Source of the DNA: Nepenthes gracilis | Taxonomy: Eukaryota; Streptophyta; Magnoliopsida; Caryophyllales; Nepenthaceae | Reading direction: 5' to 3' | Length of the DNA stretch: 64,000 nt | Assembly (NCBI GenBank): GCA_033239525.1 | Contig: BSYO01000014.1 | Span: 6,180,536 to 6,244,535 of the forward strand | Shown: positions 47,818 to 58,778 of the stretch, piece by piece | Position numbering within the stretch: position 1 is the first letter of the stretch | Layout of the letters: each line of letters begins with the position of its first letter | The notes under the pieces: generated by a model | Told to the model about the DNA's origin: nothing | The model's input: the letters and a program-made list of their open reading frames with translations, nothing else | Databases searched by the model: none | Translations under genes and position numbers: made by a program

Positions 47818-48104
47818 CCGGTCAACGCCAGTTGACCAGAAAGTGTGATGAGAATGGAAATCCGGTCAACTAGTGTTGACCGGAAAACATGAGGAAAGAT
47901 GTAATCCGGTCAACGTCTGTTGATCGAAAAACGTAAAGGCTTATCCGGTCAACACTAGTTGACTGAAAGGAAGGGAAAGAGGAAAGTAATCCGATCAATG
48001 CCAGTTGACCGAAAATGTTATAGGTAAGTAAAATCTGGTCAACGCAGTTGACCGGAATGTGTAGGAAGGAACAATTAAATCCAGTCAAGGCTAGTTGACC
48101 GGAA
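47818..48104. promoter_or_regulatory. Array of seven W-box palindromes in D 5' LTR
   Basis: Seven units of the form CCGGTCAAC-NNNN-GTTGACCGG, each an inverted pair of TTGACC, start at about 47818, 47861, 47904, 47944, 47989, 48033 and 48079. TTGAC(C/T) is the binding core of WRKY transcription factors. The array lies about 120-400 bases upstream of the TATA position. Confidence 0.8.
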
Positions 48105-48497
48105 ATAATAAAGAAACCCTTACGAAAAGTAGAGTCAGAAATAACCATACCTGAGTAGGTAATCTACTCCCAACCACCCCCGAGTGTTTGACTTGCCCTA
48201 CCTACTACCGTCAGATCCAAAGGCCTAAAAATATGAACTAGAGAGTATAAGGAAAGAGATTAGGAAGAGGCTCTCCATAGCGTTTTTTAGTAAAGGAAGA
48301 CCAGAATTTCAGAAGGAAGTAAAGGAATTTAGGCAAGAGTACTCACCTTTTTTTTATGATCATAAGTTTAATGCAAGTATATGCATGTTTGCGATGCAAG
48401 TATGTCTTATTTTTTATGAACTCGTGTTACGGTTTGTATAATATTTGTTCTGATCGTTTGGTTTAAGGGAGAATCTTTGTTAACCGCATGTTTAAAA

Positions 48498-48512
48498 GAA
48501 GCCTTGTTATTC
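48498..48512. repeat. Target duplication of LINE copy T6, left
   Basis: GAAGCCTTGTTATTC, differing by one base from 50187-50201. Confidence 0.92.
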
Positions 48513-50186
48513 TTTTTTTTTTTTTGGTAAGCAAGTTAATTTGGATTAAAGGGAGGAAAAATTACACAAACTATGCATTATCTCTAAGTATTTTGACTTG
48601 GAGTTAAGGCATAGCACGCTAGGGCATTCCCCGAGCAGTTTGGTACATCAGATGACCCCCCCCAAAAAAAACATACTATAAAGGATCCTCCAGGAGGATA
48701 CCAAATATCAGAATCGACAAAAAAGAAATCTGACTTATGTTGAGCACGATAAAGTCAATACCACCACAGGAGCCTGGATAGCCAACCCTTAAGACAGCTG
48801 AAACAACCCAGCTTCATAGTTTGCAGGCATTACCAATCCAGCAAACAATACTACGCATCATAGTAATATGGGCCTGCATCCTTACCATCACCTGCTCCTA
48901 CAACCCATAAGCAAGGCAAGACAACAAAAACAAATGGCCTGGAACTCCTTCATCCTCAGGATCACAGCTCCTACAGCCGTTCTTCACAAATACAACAAAG
49001 TGGAGCAAGCAACCGATCCAGCTACTTCTTCCTCAACACAGAACAGAAGCACAACAGGGACAGCTGTATACCAACTTCAGCAGGGCTTCAACCTAGAGCA
49101 ATGCTGCTCATCATTCGGCCCAGAGCACCTTTGTAAAAGCATTTGGGTGCAGTAGCATCAAGGAGGACACCGCAAAATGAAGCCTGTGTCTCATACTGCA
49201 TCTGCTCCCAGCAATCTGCTCAGATCCTGTAGCCTCTACCATCAACAGGGGAGCACAAAGGGTATCTGCCCAGTAGCTCATAGTATCTGAAACGACCACA
49301 CATCAGCACAGCATCGCCACGATAGCCACATCAACATTATCAAACCAGCATTCAGCACCCACAGACAGCATCAGACTCAGTAGGACTTGCATCAGCAAAC
49401 CGATATCATCAGCCGTAGACAACATCAAGGCAGCTCCAAACAGACTCCCCAGCATAGAACAGTCCCAGGCATCAAGCAACTCCCAAACCAAAACCACAAG
49501 ACTTTCCCAATCCACAACTTGGAAAAAATATCAGCAGCAGCGTTTCACCGCCACTGCATTCCTGCATAGTGAATCATCTCTCAGGGTCAACTGCAGCAGA
49601 ACAACGGACTACACCCATACATTCAACAGGCCCACTGCATTCCTGCACAGTGGATCATCTCTCAGGGTCAACTGCAGCCAACGAACAACACCCATACAGT
49701 TAGCAGGCCCAAGCACCAAATCAGTACCATTCCAACGCTCCCATGCAATTGCACCACCCCAGCTAATAACTAATAACATCAAACCCAAGCACCAAGCACA
49801 AATGGGACAGAGGATCCATACACAACACCACACAAAGACCTCAAAGACATTGAGGAGAGTCTCAAACCACGAGACAAATAAATGCATAAAAGATAAAAGA
49901 GAAAATATCTAGATGTTTGTTTTCCATTTTTGATTTCCTTCATTTTCTTTTATCCTTCTATTTTCTTGCTTTTTTTTTTGCCTTTTTTTTTCCTCCTTTT
50001 TTTCTTTTTTTTTTCTTTCCTTTTTTTTTTGGGAAGAGGTATGAAGAAAAAAGTGGGGACAACATCAGAGCCTGCAGATTAAGAAGAACAGGGCAACAAA
50101 CAAGCAGTGACCAAGAACAGATCATAGTAGGCAAACAGCATCCAAACATAAGCAACCAGGAGGCAAAGAGGGCGGTTTTTTTATTT
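48513..50186 (-). mobile_element. 5'-truncated LINE copy (tail T6)
   Basis: A 1.67-kb minus-strand copy begins on the left with its poly(A) as T13. It shows the family tail: TTTAATCCAAATTAACTTGC (complement), a hairpin at 48572-48613 (arms ending CTAAGT / ACTTGG, loop ATTTTG) and the box complement GCTAGGGCATTCCCCGAGC. The 15-bp duplications and the uninterrupted D 3' LTR (57234-57270) prove the insertion. The body is 3' UTR-like, with long A-rich runs near 49960-50040; no coding domain is present. Confidence 0.93.
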
Positions 50187-50201
50187 GAAGCCCTGTTATT
50201 C
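50187..50201. repeat. Target duplication of LINE copy T6, right
   Basis: GAAGCCCTGTTATTC; the C matches the D 3' LTR, so the left copy has mutated. Confidence 0.92.
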
Positions 50202-50419
50202 ATGATGTTTAGTTTCTTTATACACGAAGTATGGTTATTTGTCGATCTGCATGAACTTTGATAATTGCATGTTTAAGAAAAAGACTTTTGACTTTTCAGG
50301 AAAGCAACTCTGGTTTTAAGAAAAAGACCTCCGACTTTTGATAAAAGACCTCCGACCTTTGAGAAAGGACCTTCGGCTTTTGATATATGACCTTTGGCTT
50401 TTGATAAACGACCTCCGGC

Positions 50420-50990
50420 CTTGTTAAAAGAAAGGTATTCGGCCATTATGCCATAAAAATCAAAACCGGCCCTCAAGCGTATTTTGAAACCGGCCATTAT
50501 GACATGGAAATCGAAACCGGCTCTCAAGGGTATTTTGAAACCGGCCATTATGCCATGGAAATCGAAAACGGCCCTCAAGTGTATTTTGAAACCAGCCATT
50601 ATGCCATGAAAATGAAAACCGGCCCTCAAGTGTATTTTGTAACCGGCCGTTATGCCAAGAAAATCAAAACCGGCCCTCAAGTGTATTTTAAAACCGGCCG
50701 TTATGCCATGAAAATTGAAACCGGCCCTCAAGTGTATTTTGAAACCGGCCATTATGCCATGAAAATCAAAACCGGCCCTCAAGTGTATTTTGAAACTGAC
50801 CATTATGCCATGAAAAATTAAAACCGGCCCTCAAGTGTATTTTGAAACAGGCCAGTGTGCCATGAACGTTGAAACCGACCTTAAGAGCATGCATTTTGAA
50901 ACCGAAAAATTGTTCATAAAATTTGAACTGGCCTTAGAGCATGTTTTGAAATCGGAAATTGTCCCATGAATTTGAAACCGGCTTGTAAAG
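50420..50990. repeat. 51-bp minisatellite in D 5' LTR
   Basis: About nine units combine AAACCGGCCCTCAAGTGT with AAACCGGCCATTATGCCATG. The period of 51 bp equals 17 codons, so both strands keep an open frame (minus-strand unit GFKIHLRAGFDFHGIMA). It lies in transcribed LTR sequence with no start context, so I do not call it a gene. Confidence 0.93.
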
Positions 50991-52143
50991 CGACGTATAA
51001 GATCAATGATTTGAAACCGGCTTTTGAGAAAAGACCTCCAGCTTTGATAAGCAAGACCTTTGATATTTTGACAAAAGACCTTCGATTTTAATATGTTAAA
51101 GGAAAGGCTTTACGGACTTCAATTGTTTGAAGTTAAGAACAAAGGCTATAAGAAAAAGGAAAAATGTATGTAATCCGGATAACAAGTGGAACTCTACGAC
51201 TTTCGACTTTTGAACTATGATGGATGGCCATTAAAAGACATGAACTAAGAACCGAGTTCCCTTTAAACTTGCTGTTAAAGATGGATGAAGGATATTGGAA
51301 GGACACTTGAGGACTGCCCCTGGGCCACGGGGGGGATTTTTGGTGGCATAAGGCTTTCGAACTACGGCCCCGTATGTCGGATTAAAGGCTTTACCTCCCG
51401 CCTCGGGGAGCATAATGAGAGGATACGGCACTAGGTTGTGGGGTAGCACACAACCCTTCCTCGATGTTGTCCGCTCCCATCCGGTCCCTAAAGATGATAA
51501 GTATTTCGTTCGGCTTTTATGAATTTTCTGAAGATAATATGATAAGAAAAATTGTTATGATAACTTTTCGTATGCTAAGTTATGTTATGAACCTCTACCT
51601 TGATCTGATTTTATGTATGTTAATGTTTTCTGCACGTGGGTACCTTGCTGGGATCTGTAGCTCACTCTTGCCATTTTTCAGATGATGAGAAGCTTATGGA
51701 GGACGAAATTGAGTAGAGTCATATAAAGTGACTAGGCGGCTAGCTAGCTAGAGCTGATCAGTGAATGAATTGATGTATTTCTTTTGATATTTGGAGAAGG
51801 ATTTATAAAACAGTTTTGCTGTAAAAGAAATTATGGATGTTAGCATGTTTCCGTAATTATAATATGGATGAATGAAGTCGATATTTCTAGTAGCATCTCA
51901 TATCATGTCAAGTTCTTTTTGTAGTCAACCAACCTGAGTGTTGGTCGGTCAAGTGTGAGACTCAACACTATAATGGCCAACTTAAGGAGTTCGGCCTTAA
52001 GCGATCCTGTGTATGAAGTGAATGGTATATATAAAAGAAAAGAAAAAATTTCATGTCCACCTAGTTGGTATTTATTCTATATATGATGTAAAGGATAGGC
52101 TTGCCGATGACCTTATGTGGTGAAATATGGCCGGTCTATCACA

Positions 52144-52156
52144 GTTGGTTTCAGAG
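52144..52156 (+). other. Primer binding site of element D
   Basis: GT is followed by TGGTTTCAGAG (52146-52156), ten of eleven bases complementary to initiator tRNA-Met. Confidence 0.88.
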
Positions 52157-52335
52157 AGGAGAACTGAGATGCTTTAGGTTCGATCGGAATCAACACAGAA
52201 ACTTAGGATAGGATTAGTTAAGGCAAGAAGGGGTTAGCTTTACTTATACTTAGGACTGAGTACTTTGTGTTAACTACCCTTGGCTAGTGGTCTGATCAAA
52301 ACATTCTTTCAGGAATCAAAGTCGTTGCGGAAGAC

Positions 52336-53119
52336 ATGTCTAATAGAGGAAAACGAACTGTCCGGACTAACAACCCTTCGAACCCAGAGACGAGGTATTT
52401 AAACCTGCTAGATAGAATGGCTGATGTCATAGAAGCTTTGGCTCCGCCAACTCCGGTGACCGCCCCAGTTCCTGTTCATCAGGAGAGATCGGTCTACGAC
52501 TACTTTACCAACGAGCGAGTTCTTGAATTCTCTGGAGAACCTGACCCGCTAAAGGCGGACACCTAGATCCAACGACTAAAGAAGGTGTTCGCTGTGATTA
52601 AGTGTCCTGCTGGAAATAAGGTTCTATTTGCCACCCATAAGTTGGCAGATGAGGCCCACCACTGGTGAGAGTTGCAGAAGAGAGTTTTTGAGGTGCCAGA
52701 AAGGGATATTACTTGGAAAATATTTGAAGCAGCATTCTTGGAGAAATACTTCCTTGCTAATCTTTGCGGACAAAAGGAAGATGAATTCCTTCACTTAAGG
52801 CAAGGTACTCGCATTGTGGTCGAGTATGATGCAAAGTTTGCAGAACTATCCTACTATGCTCCTTATATGGTGGAAGACCAGGAGAGAAAGGCTAGAAGAT
52901 TCTTAAGGATTAAGAGACGATATTTGGAGACATCTCTCGACTTTAAAGTTGGCCACGTACAGAGAGGTGTTAGAAAGAGCTGTTATTTATGAGAAGGAAC
53001 TGGAGAGAGGGACATTTTTCAGGCATAGGACTTTTAGTTAGGCTTCAAGAGCCAGTGCTAGTGGAGGACCTTCTAAGAAGGCAAAACCATTAAAGTCCAG
53101 TGGGGAACAGGACCAATCT
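52336..53119 (+). pseudogene. Element D gag remnant
   Basis: The ATG at 52336 opens MSNRGKRTVRTNN; the frame has stops at 52564-52566 and 52666-52668 and shifts near 52900. Gag core motifs are visible: FSGEPDPLKA, WKIFEAAFLEKYF, LRQGTRIVVEYDAKFAELSY, YAPYMVEDQERKARRF. In the family this is the structural protein that packages element RNA. The zinc knuckle follows in the next segment. Confidence 0.9.
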
Positions 53120-54001
53120 GTGAAGCCTTCTCCAGTGTCCAACAGTACATGTGATCATTGCAGAAGATCGCATGAAGGGAAGCTGTGCTATAAGATGCTG
53201 GGAGTCTGCTATAACTGTGGCCAAGGTGGACACATGATCAAGAACTGCCCACTCACCAAGCAAGCCCCAGAATTTAAGTCCCCCATTCCAGCTAAGGTGT
53301 TCGTTGTTTCTATAAAGGAGGCCGAAACCTCTACTGAGGTGGTGGAAGGTACACTTTCTATCTGTGACAATTCTAGTCATGTGCTCTTTGACTTAGGATC
53401 CACCCACTTGTTTGTCTCATATGATTTTGCGAAATCTCTTACGACCCTCCCCCAAGTTCTTGGCTGTTCATTGATGGTCGCCTCGCCCACAGGGTCGTCT
53501 GTAATTTTCAATGTTGTGTATCTAGAGAGTCCGGTTGAATTGAATGGATTGGTGATTCCTGTCAATCTAGTTTTGCTAGAAATGAAGGACTTTGATGCAA
53601 TCTTGGGAATGGATTGGTTGGCAAGGCATCATGCCAATATTAATTGTTTCCGAAAAAGAGTGGAATTCGCCATCCTTGGAAACAAGCTCTTCTATATTCA
53701 GGGAGTCCGACGTAAGGAAGCATCTTGCTTCATTTCGGCCCACCATGCGTGGCACTTGATTGGTAATGGGTGCCAAGCTTACCTAGCCTTCACTAGTGTG
53801 ACTGAGGGTCAAAGAACTCTGGCCAAAGAGATCCCTGTGGTATGTGAGTTCGAAGACCTATTTCCTGATGAATTACCTGGGCTGCCACCCAGGCGAGAGA
53901 TAGAATTTGGAATAGAATTGGTGCCAGGATTAGCGCCAATATCTAAAGCGCCATATAGGATGGCGTCGGCTAAACTTAAAGAGTTCAAGCAGCAATTGTA
54001 G
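53120..54001 (+). pseudogene. Element D gag knuckle, protease and RT start
   Basis: This 293-codon frame has a CCHC knuckle (CYNCGQGGHMIKNC), then an aspartic protease (LFDLGSTHLFVS; the usual Ser of DSG is Leu), then ILGMDWLARHHANINC and the start of reverse transcriptase (FPDELPGLPPRREIEF). It ends at TAG 53999-54001 within the RT linker. No separate gag stop is seen between knuckle and protease. Confidence 0.93.
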
Positions 54002-55130
54002 GAGTTGCTAGATAAGGGTTTCATCCGGCCGAGTGTGTCTCCATGGGGTGCACCGATCCTGTTTGTAAGAAAGAAGGACGGGACTTTGAGATTATGCGTG
54101 GATTATCGGGAACTAAACAAAATTACCACTAAGAGTAAATATCCTTTTCCAAGGATAGATGACCTCCTTGACTAGTTACAAGGAGCTTGTGTATTCTCAA
54201 ATATCGACCTTAGATCCGGTTACCATTAGCTTCGAATTAGAAGGGATGATGTAGCAAAGACTGCTTTCCAAACTAGATATGGCCACTATGAGTTTGTAGT
54301 GATGCCATTTGGGTTAACTAATGCTCCAGCTGTATTTATGGACTTGATGAACCGAGTTTTTCAACCCTATTTGGACAAATTTGTGATAGTCTTCACTGAT
54401 GATATCCTTGTTTATTTGAAGAGTTATGAGGAACATGGGAAGCATTTAAGGACTACACTCCTGATCCTTAGGGAATGCCAGCTATTTGCCAAATTAAATA
54501 AGTGCAAATTCTAGTTGGAGGGAGTGGGATTCCTTTGACACATTATTTCCAAAGAGGGGTTTCTGTCGACCCTAAGAAGGTGGAGGCAGTGGTGAAATGG
54601 AACCGGCCAACCTCTGTGACCGAAGTACGGAGCTTCTTAGGCATGGCCGGATATTACAAACGGTTTGTGAAAAACTTCTCCCAAATCGTCTTGCCTCTCG
54701 TGCAACTAACAAAGAAAGGGGTCAAGTTTGAGTGGACCAGTGACTGTGAAGGGAGCTTTCAGGTACTGAAAGATCAGCTAACTTCTGCACCGGTCCTGAC
54801 CATTTCATATGAATCAGGAGGACTGATTGTCTATTGTGTTGCCTCAAAGATTGGGTTGGGCTACGTTTTAATGCAGCACGGAAGGGTAGTTGCCTATAGG
54901 TCATGACAGTTGAAGGATCATGAAAGGAATTAGCCAACTCACGATCTAGAATTGGCTACAGTAGTGTTTGCGTTGAAAATTTGGAGACATTACCTATATG
55001 GAGAGAGATTATTGGTCTATTCCGATCATAAAAGCTTAAAGTATTTATTCTTTCAAAAGGAATTGAACATGCGGCAGCGAAGGTGGATTGAGTTTCTGAA
55101 GGATTAAGACTGTGAAATCAGGTACGAGCC
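54002..55130 (+). pseudogene. Element D reverse transcriptase and RNase H
   Basis: Reverse transcriptase motifs in order are [37 protein letters not shown] and [10 protein letters not shown], where the usual catalytic YADD/FIDD-type box reads FTDD. RNase H begins near 54770 ([24 protein letters not shown]) and goes on to [31 protein letters not shown] and [15 protein letters not shown]. At least seven stop codons interrupt it, including 54173, 54227, 54512 and 54904. Just after RNase H the sequence jumps from YEPDNKE to ELKDKIF, so the usual tether and the ADALSR region are missing. Confidence 0.93.
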
Positions 55131-55737
55131 GGACAACAAGGAATTGAAAGATAAAATTTTTAAGGAAGCCCATAGATCACGGTATACAATCCACCCGGGA
55201 GTCAATAAGATGTACCAAGACTTAAAGAAAACGTTCTAGTGGAGGAATATGAAAAGGGACATCGCAGCTTACGTAGAAAAATGTCTTGTGTGCCAACAAG
55301 TAAAGGCGGAAAGGAGGAAACCGTCTGGGTTGTTGCAACCAATGCCGCTTCTAGGCTGGAAATGGGAAGATATTGCCATGGACTTCGTGACCGGCTTACC
55401 AAGGATGCCAAGAAAACACAATGCCCTTTGGGTTATAGTTGACCGACTGACAAAGTCAGCCCATTTCCTAGCAATCCGGACGACTTACTACCGTGATAAA
55501 CTGGCCCAGCTGTATGTAAATGAGGTCGTCAGGCTTCATGGTGTGCCTGTCTCTATTGTATTAGATAGAGACCCTCGTTTTGTTTCAAGGTTCTGGAAGA
55601 GTTTACATAAGGAATTGGGAACTGAGTTAAAATTTAGTACCGCTTATCATCCGCAAACCGACGGCCAGTCAGAACGGACTATTCAGATCCTTGAGAATAT
55701 GTTAAGGGCCTCGGTCTTAGAAATAAAAGAAACTTAG
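55131..55737 (+). pseudogene. Element D integrase: zinc-binding and DDE core
   Basis: The HHCC part is shortened (HRSRYTIHPG, CLVCQQVKAERRKPSG). The catalytic core shows the three acidic residues in context: MDFVTGLPRMPR, VLDRDPRFVSRFW and the Glu in YHPQTDGQSERTIQILE. A stop at 55237 precedes the main frame and TAG 55735-55737 ends it. The same frame resumes after the stop. Confidence 0.94.
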
Positions 55738-56418
55738 GGCAATTTCTTAGCCTTGGCAGAATTAGCATATAATAACAGTTATCTTGCCAGCATAGGCATG
55801 GCTCATTTTGAGGCCTTGTATGGAAGGAGATGTAGATCACCGATTCATTGGGAGGAGCCCGAAGATAAAAGAATTTTGGGTCCAGAAATTGTTAAGGAGA
55901 CGATGGAGAAGATAAGGTTAGTGCATGAGAATCTAAAGGTTGCCCGGAGCAGACAAAAGAGCTATGTAGACCAGAGAAGATCCGCATTGAAGTTTGATGA
56001 AGGCGACTTTGTATTTCTAAAGGTATCGCCATCTAAAGGGACGACCAGATATGGGGTAAAAGAAAAACTGAAGCCACGATTTATTGGCCCTTTCGAGGTT
56101 TTAGAAAGGATCGGAGAGGTGGCCTACCGGCTAGCACTACCACCAAATTTGGCAGAAGAACATGACGTGTTTCATGTATTAATGTTTAGGAAATATGTCC
56201 ATGATCCTACACATGTGATTGAGTTTGGACCTTTGACAATTGACAAGGACTTATCCTACGTAGAGGAGCCGATACAGATTTTGGATCGAAGGGAACAAAG
56301 GCTACGTACAAAATCAATCTCCTTAATAAAGGTACTTTGGAAGAACCATTCCCCTGAAGAAGCAATTTGGGAACGAGAGGAAGAAATTCTGGACAAGTAT
56401 CCCTACTTGTTTTCTTGA
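55738..56418 (+). pseudogene. Element D integrase C-terminal domain and chromodomain
   Basis: After ELAYNNSYLASIGMAHFEAL and YGRRCRSPIHW comes the GPF/Y region (LKPRFIGPFEVLERIGEVAY, RLALPP), then a chromodomain of plant chromovirus type (VEEPIQILDRREQRLRTKS, VLWKNHSPEEAIWEREEE) and the natural C-terminal end KYPYLFS with stop at 56416-56418. Chromodomains guide integration to particular chromatin. This places D with Tekay/Del-like chromoviruses, inferred from chromodomain and LTR style. Confidence 0.94.
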
Positions 56419-56460
56419 GGTTAGTAACTTCATTTAAAATTTTGAGGACAAAATTCCTAT

Positions 56461-56473
56461 AAGTGGGGGAGAT
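56461..56473 (+). other. Polypurine tract of element D
   Basis: AAGTGGGGGAGAT lies directly before the 3' LTR start TGTAATGG. Confidence 0.9.
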
Positions 56474-56556
56474 TGTAATGGTCCAGATCCAAAAACGTAG
56501 AAAGTCCCCAACATTGAGTCAACCTAATCAAAGAGTCGAGGGGAAATCGAGGGCTA

Positions 56557-56848
56557 TTTGGTCAATGCCGGTTGACTAGAAAGTGTGATGAGAATGGAAA
56601 TTCAGTCAACTAGTGTTAACCGGAAAACGTGAGAAAGACGTAATACGGTCAACGTCTATTGACCAGAAAACATAAAGGAAGGCTTATCCAGTCAACGCAA
56701 GTTGACCGGAAGGAAGGGAAAGAGGAAAGTAATCGGTCAACGCCAGTTGACAGGAAATGTTACAGGTAAGTAAAATCCGATCAACGCCAGTTGACCGAAA
56801 TGTGTAGGAAGGAACAACTAAATCCGGTCAAGGCTAGTTGACTGGAAA
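56557..56848. promoter_or_regulatory. Array of seven W-box palindromes in D 3' LTR
   Basis: This is the same seven units as in the 5' LTR with scattered substitutions. Several units keep a full inverted TTGACC pair, for example GGTCAACGCCAGTTGAC at about 56734. Confidence 0.8.
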
Positions 56849-56968
56849 TAATAAAGAAACCCTTACAAAAAGTAGAGTAAAAAATAACCATACCTGAGTA
56901 GGTAACCTACTCCCAACCATCGCCGAGTGGTTGACCTGCCCTACCTACTACTGTCAGACCCAAAGGCC

Positions 56969-56976
56969 TATAAATA
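56969..56976 (+). promoter_or_regulatory. Candidate TATA box of D 3' LTR
   Basis: TATAAATA in the phrase GGCCTATAAATAAG; the 5' LTR counterpart is mutated. Confidence 0.6.
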
Positions 56977-57479
56977 AGAACTAGAGAGCGTAAGGAAAAA
57001 GGTTAGGAAGAAGCTCTCCATAGAGTTTTCTAGTAAAGGAAGACTAGAATTTCAGGAGTAAGTAAAGGAATTCAGGTAAGAGTACTCACCTTTTTTTTAT
57101 GAACATAAGTTTAATGCAAGTATATGCATGTTTGCGACGCAAGTATGTCTGATTTATGATAAAATCATGTTGCGGTATGTATGATATTTGTTCTGATCGT
57201 TTGATTTAAGGGAGAATCTTTGTTACCCGCATGTTTAAAAGAAGCCCTGTTATTTATAATGTTTAGTTTCTTTATGCGCGAAGTATGGTTATTTGTCGAT
57301 TAGCATGAACTTCGATAATTGCATGTTTAAGAAAAAGACTTCTAGCTTTTGAGAAAAGGAACTTTAGTTTTAAGAAAAAGAGCTCTGACTTTTGATAAAA
57401 GACCTCCGACCTTTGAGAAATGACCTTTGGCTTTTGAGATATGACCTTTGGCTTTTGATAAACGACCTCCGGCCTTGTT

Positions 57480-58010
57480 AAAAGAATGGTATTCGGCCAT
57501 TATGCCATAAAAATCGAAACCAACCCTCAAGCGTATTTTAAAACCAGCCATTATGCCATGGAAATCAAAACCAGCCCTCAAGGGTATTTTGAAACCGGCC
57601 ATTATGCCATGGAAATCGAAACAGGCCCTCAAGTGTATTTTGAAACCGGCCATTATGCCATGCAAATCGAAACTGTCCCTCAAGTGTATTTTGAAACCGG
57701 CCATTACGCCATGAAAATCGAAACCGGCCGTCAAGTGTATTTTGAAACAGGCCATTATGCCATGGAAATTGAAACCGGCCCCCAAGCCATTATGCCATGG
57801 AAATTGAAACCGGCCCTCAAGTGCATTTTGAAACCGGCCATTATGCCATGAAAAATTGAAACCTGCCCTTAAGTGTATTTTGAAACTGGCCAGTGCGCCA
57901 TGAACGTTGAAACCAGCCTTAAGAGCATGCATTTTAAAACCGGAAAATTGTTCATGAAATTTGAACCAGCCTTAGAGCATGTTTTGAAATCGGAAATTAT
58001 CCCATGAATT
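57480..58010. repeat. 51-bp minisatellite in D 3' LTR
   Basis: Same unit as 50420-50990, about nine units, with a partial-unit deletion near 57780. Unit number and order are otherwise conserved between the two LTRs. Confidence 0.93.
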
Positions 58011-58773
58011 TGAAATCGGCTTGTAAAGCGAAGTATAAGATCAATGATTTAAAACCGGCTTTGGAGAAAAGACCTCCGGCTTTGATAAGTAAGACCTCTG
58101 ATATTTTGACTAAAGACCTTCGGTTTTAATATGTTAAAGAAAAGGCTTTACGAACTTCAATTGTTTGAAGTTAAGAACAAAGGCTATAAGTGAAAGGAAA
58201 AAAGTATGTAATCCGGATAGCGAGTGGAACTCTACGACTTCCGACTTTTGAACTATGATGGATGGCCATTAAAAGACATGAACTAAGAACCGAGTTCCCT
58301 TTAAACTTACTGTTAAATATAGATGAAGGATATTGGAGTGACACTCAAGGACTGCCCCTGGGCCATGGGGGGATTTTTGGTGGCATAAGGCTTTCGGACT
58401 ACGGCCTCGTATGCCGGGTTAAAGGCATTACCACCCTCCTCGGGGAGCATAATGAGAGGATACGGCTCTAGGTTGTGGGGTAGCACACAACCCTTTCTCA
58501 ATGTTGTCCGCTCCCGTCCGGTCCCTAAAGATGATAAGTATTCCGTTTGGCTTTTATGAATTTTCTGAAGATCAGATGAGTAGAAAAATTGTTATGATAA
58601 CTTTTCGTATGCTAAGTTATGTTATCAACCTCTACTTTGATCCGATTTTATGTATGTTAATGTTTTCTGCATGTGGGTAAATTGTTGGGCTCTATAGCTC
58701 ACTTTTGCCATTTTCAGATGATCAGAAGCTTATGAAGGACGAAATTGAGTAGAGTCATATGAAGTGACTAGGC

Positions 58774-58778
58774 AGCTA
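58774..58778. repeat. Expected target duplication of element H, left copy
   Basis: AGCTA precedes H; the right copy is outside the window, so this is inferred. Confidence 0.5.

Larger units (their letters stand above)
47734..52143 (+). mobile_element. Element D: 5' LTR (with LINE copy inside)
   Basis: It starts TGTAATGGCCCAGATCC and ends CGGTCTATCACA before the primer site. Without the LINE copy at 48513-50186 and its duplication, its length is about 2.72 kb. In order it has the W-box palindrome array (47818-48104), a GAGTAGGTAATCTACTCCC motif near 48153, a decayed TATA (48225-48234, CTAAAAATAT), the 51-bp minisatellite (50420-50990) and the conserved LTR motif (51645-51690). Confidence 0.93.
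56474..58778 (+). mobile_element. Element D: 3' LTR, interrupted by H
   Basis: This is collinear with the 5' LTR minus the LINE copy. It holds the palindrome array (56557-56848), TATA (56969-56976), the 51-bp minisatellite (57480-58010, one unit partly deleted near 57780) and the conserved motif (58681-58726). It stops at AGGCAGCTA where H begins; the last roughly 0.4 kb should lie beyond H outside the window. Confidence 0.93.

Noticed and set aside
50273..50821. Overlapping long frames on both strands with 17-residue repeats (also 57342-57932)
   Set aside because: They are translations of a 51-bp minisatellite in an LTR; both strands are open because the period is a multiple of three.
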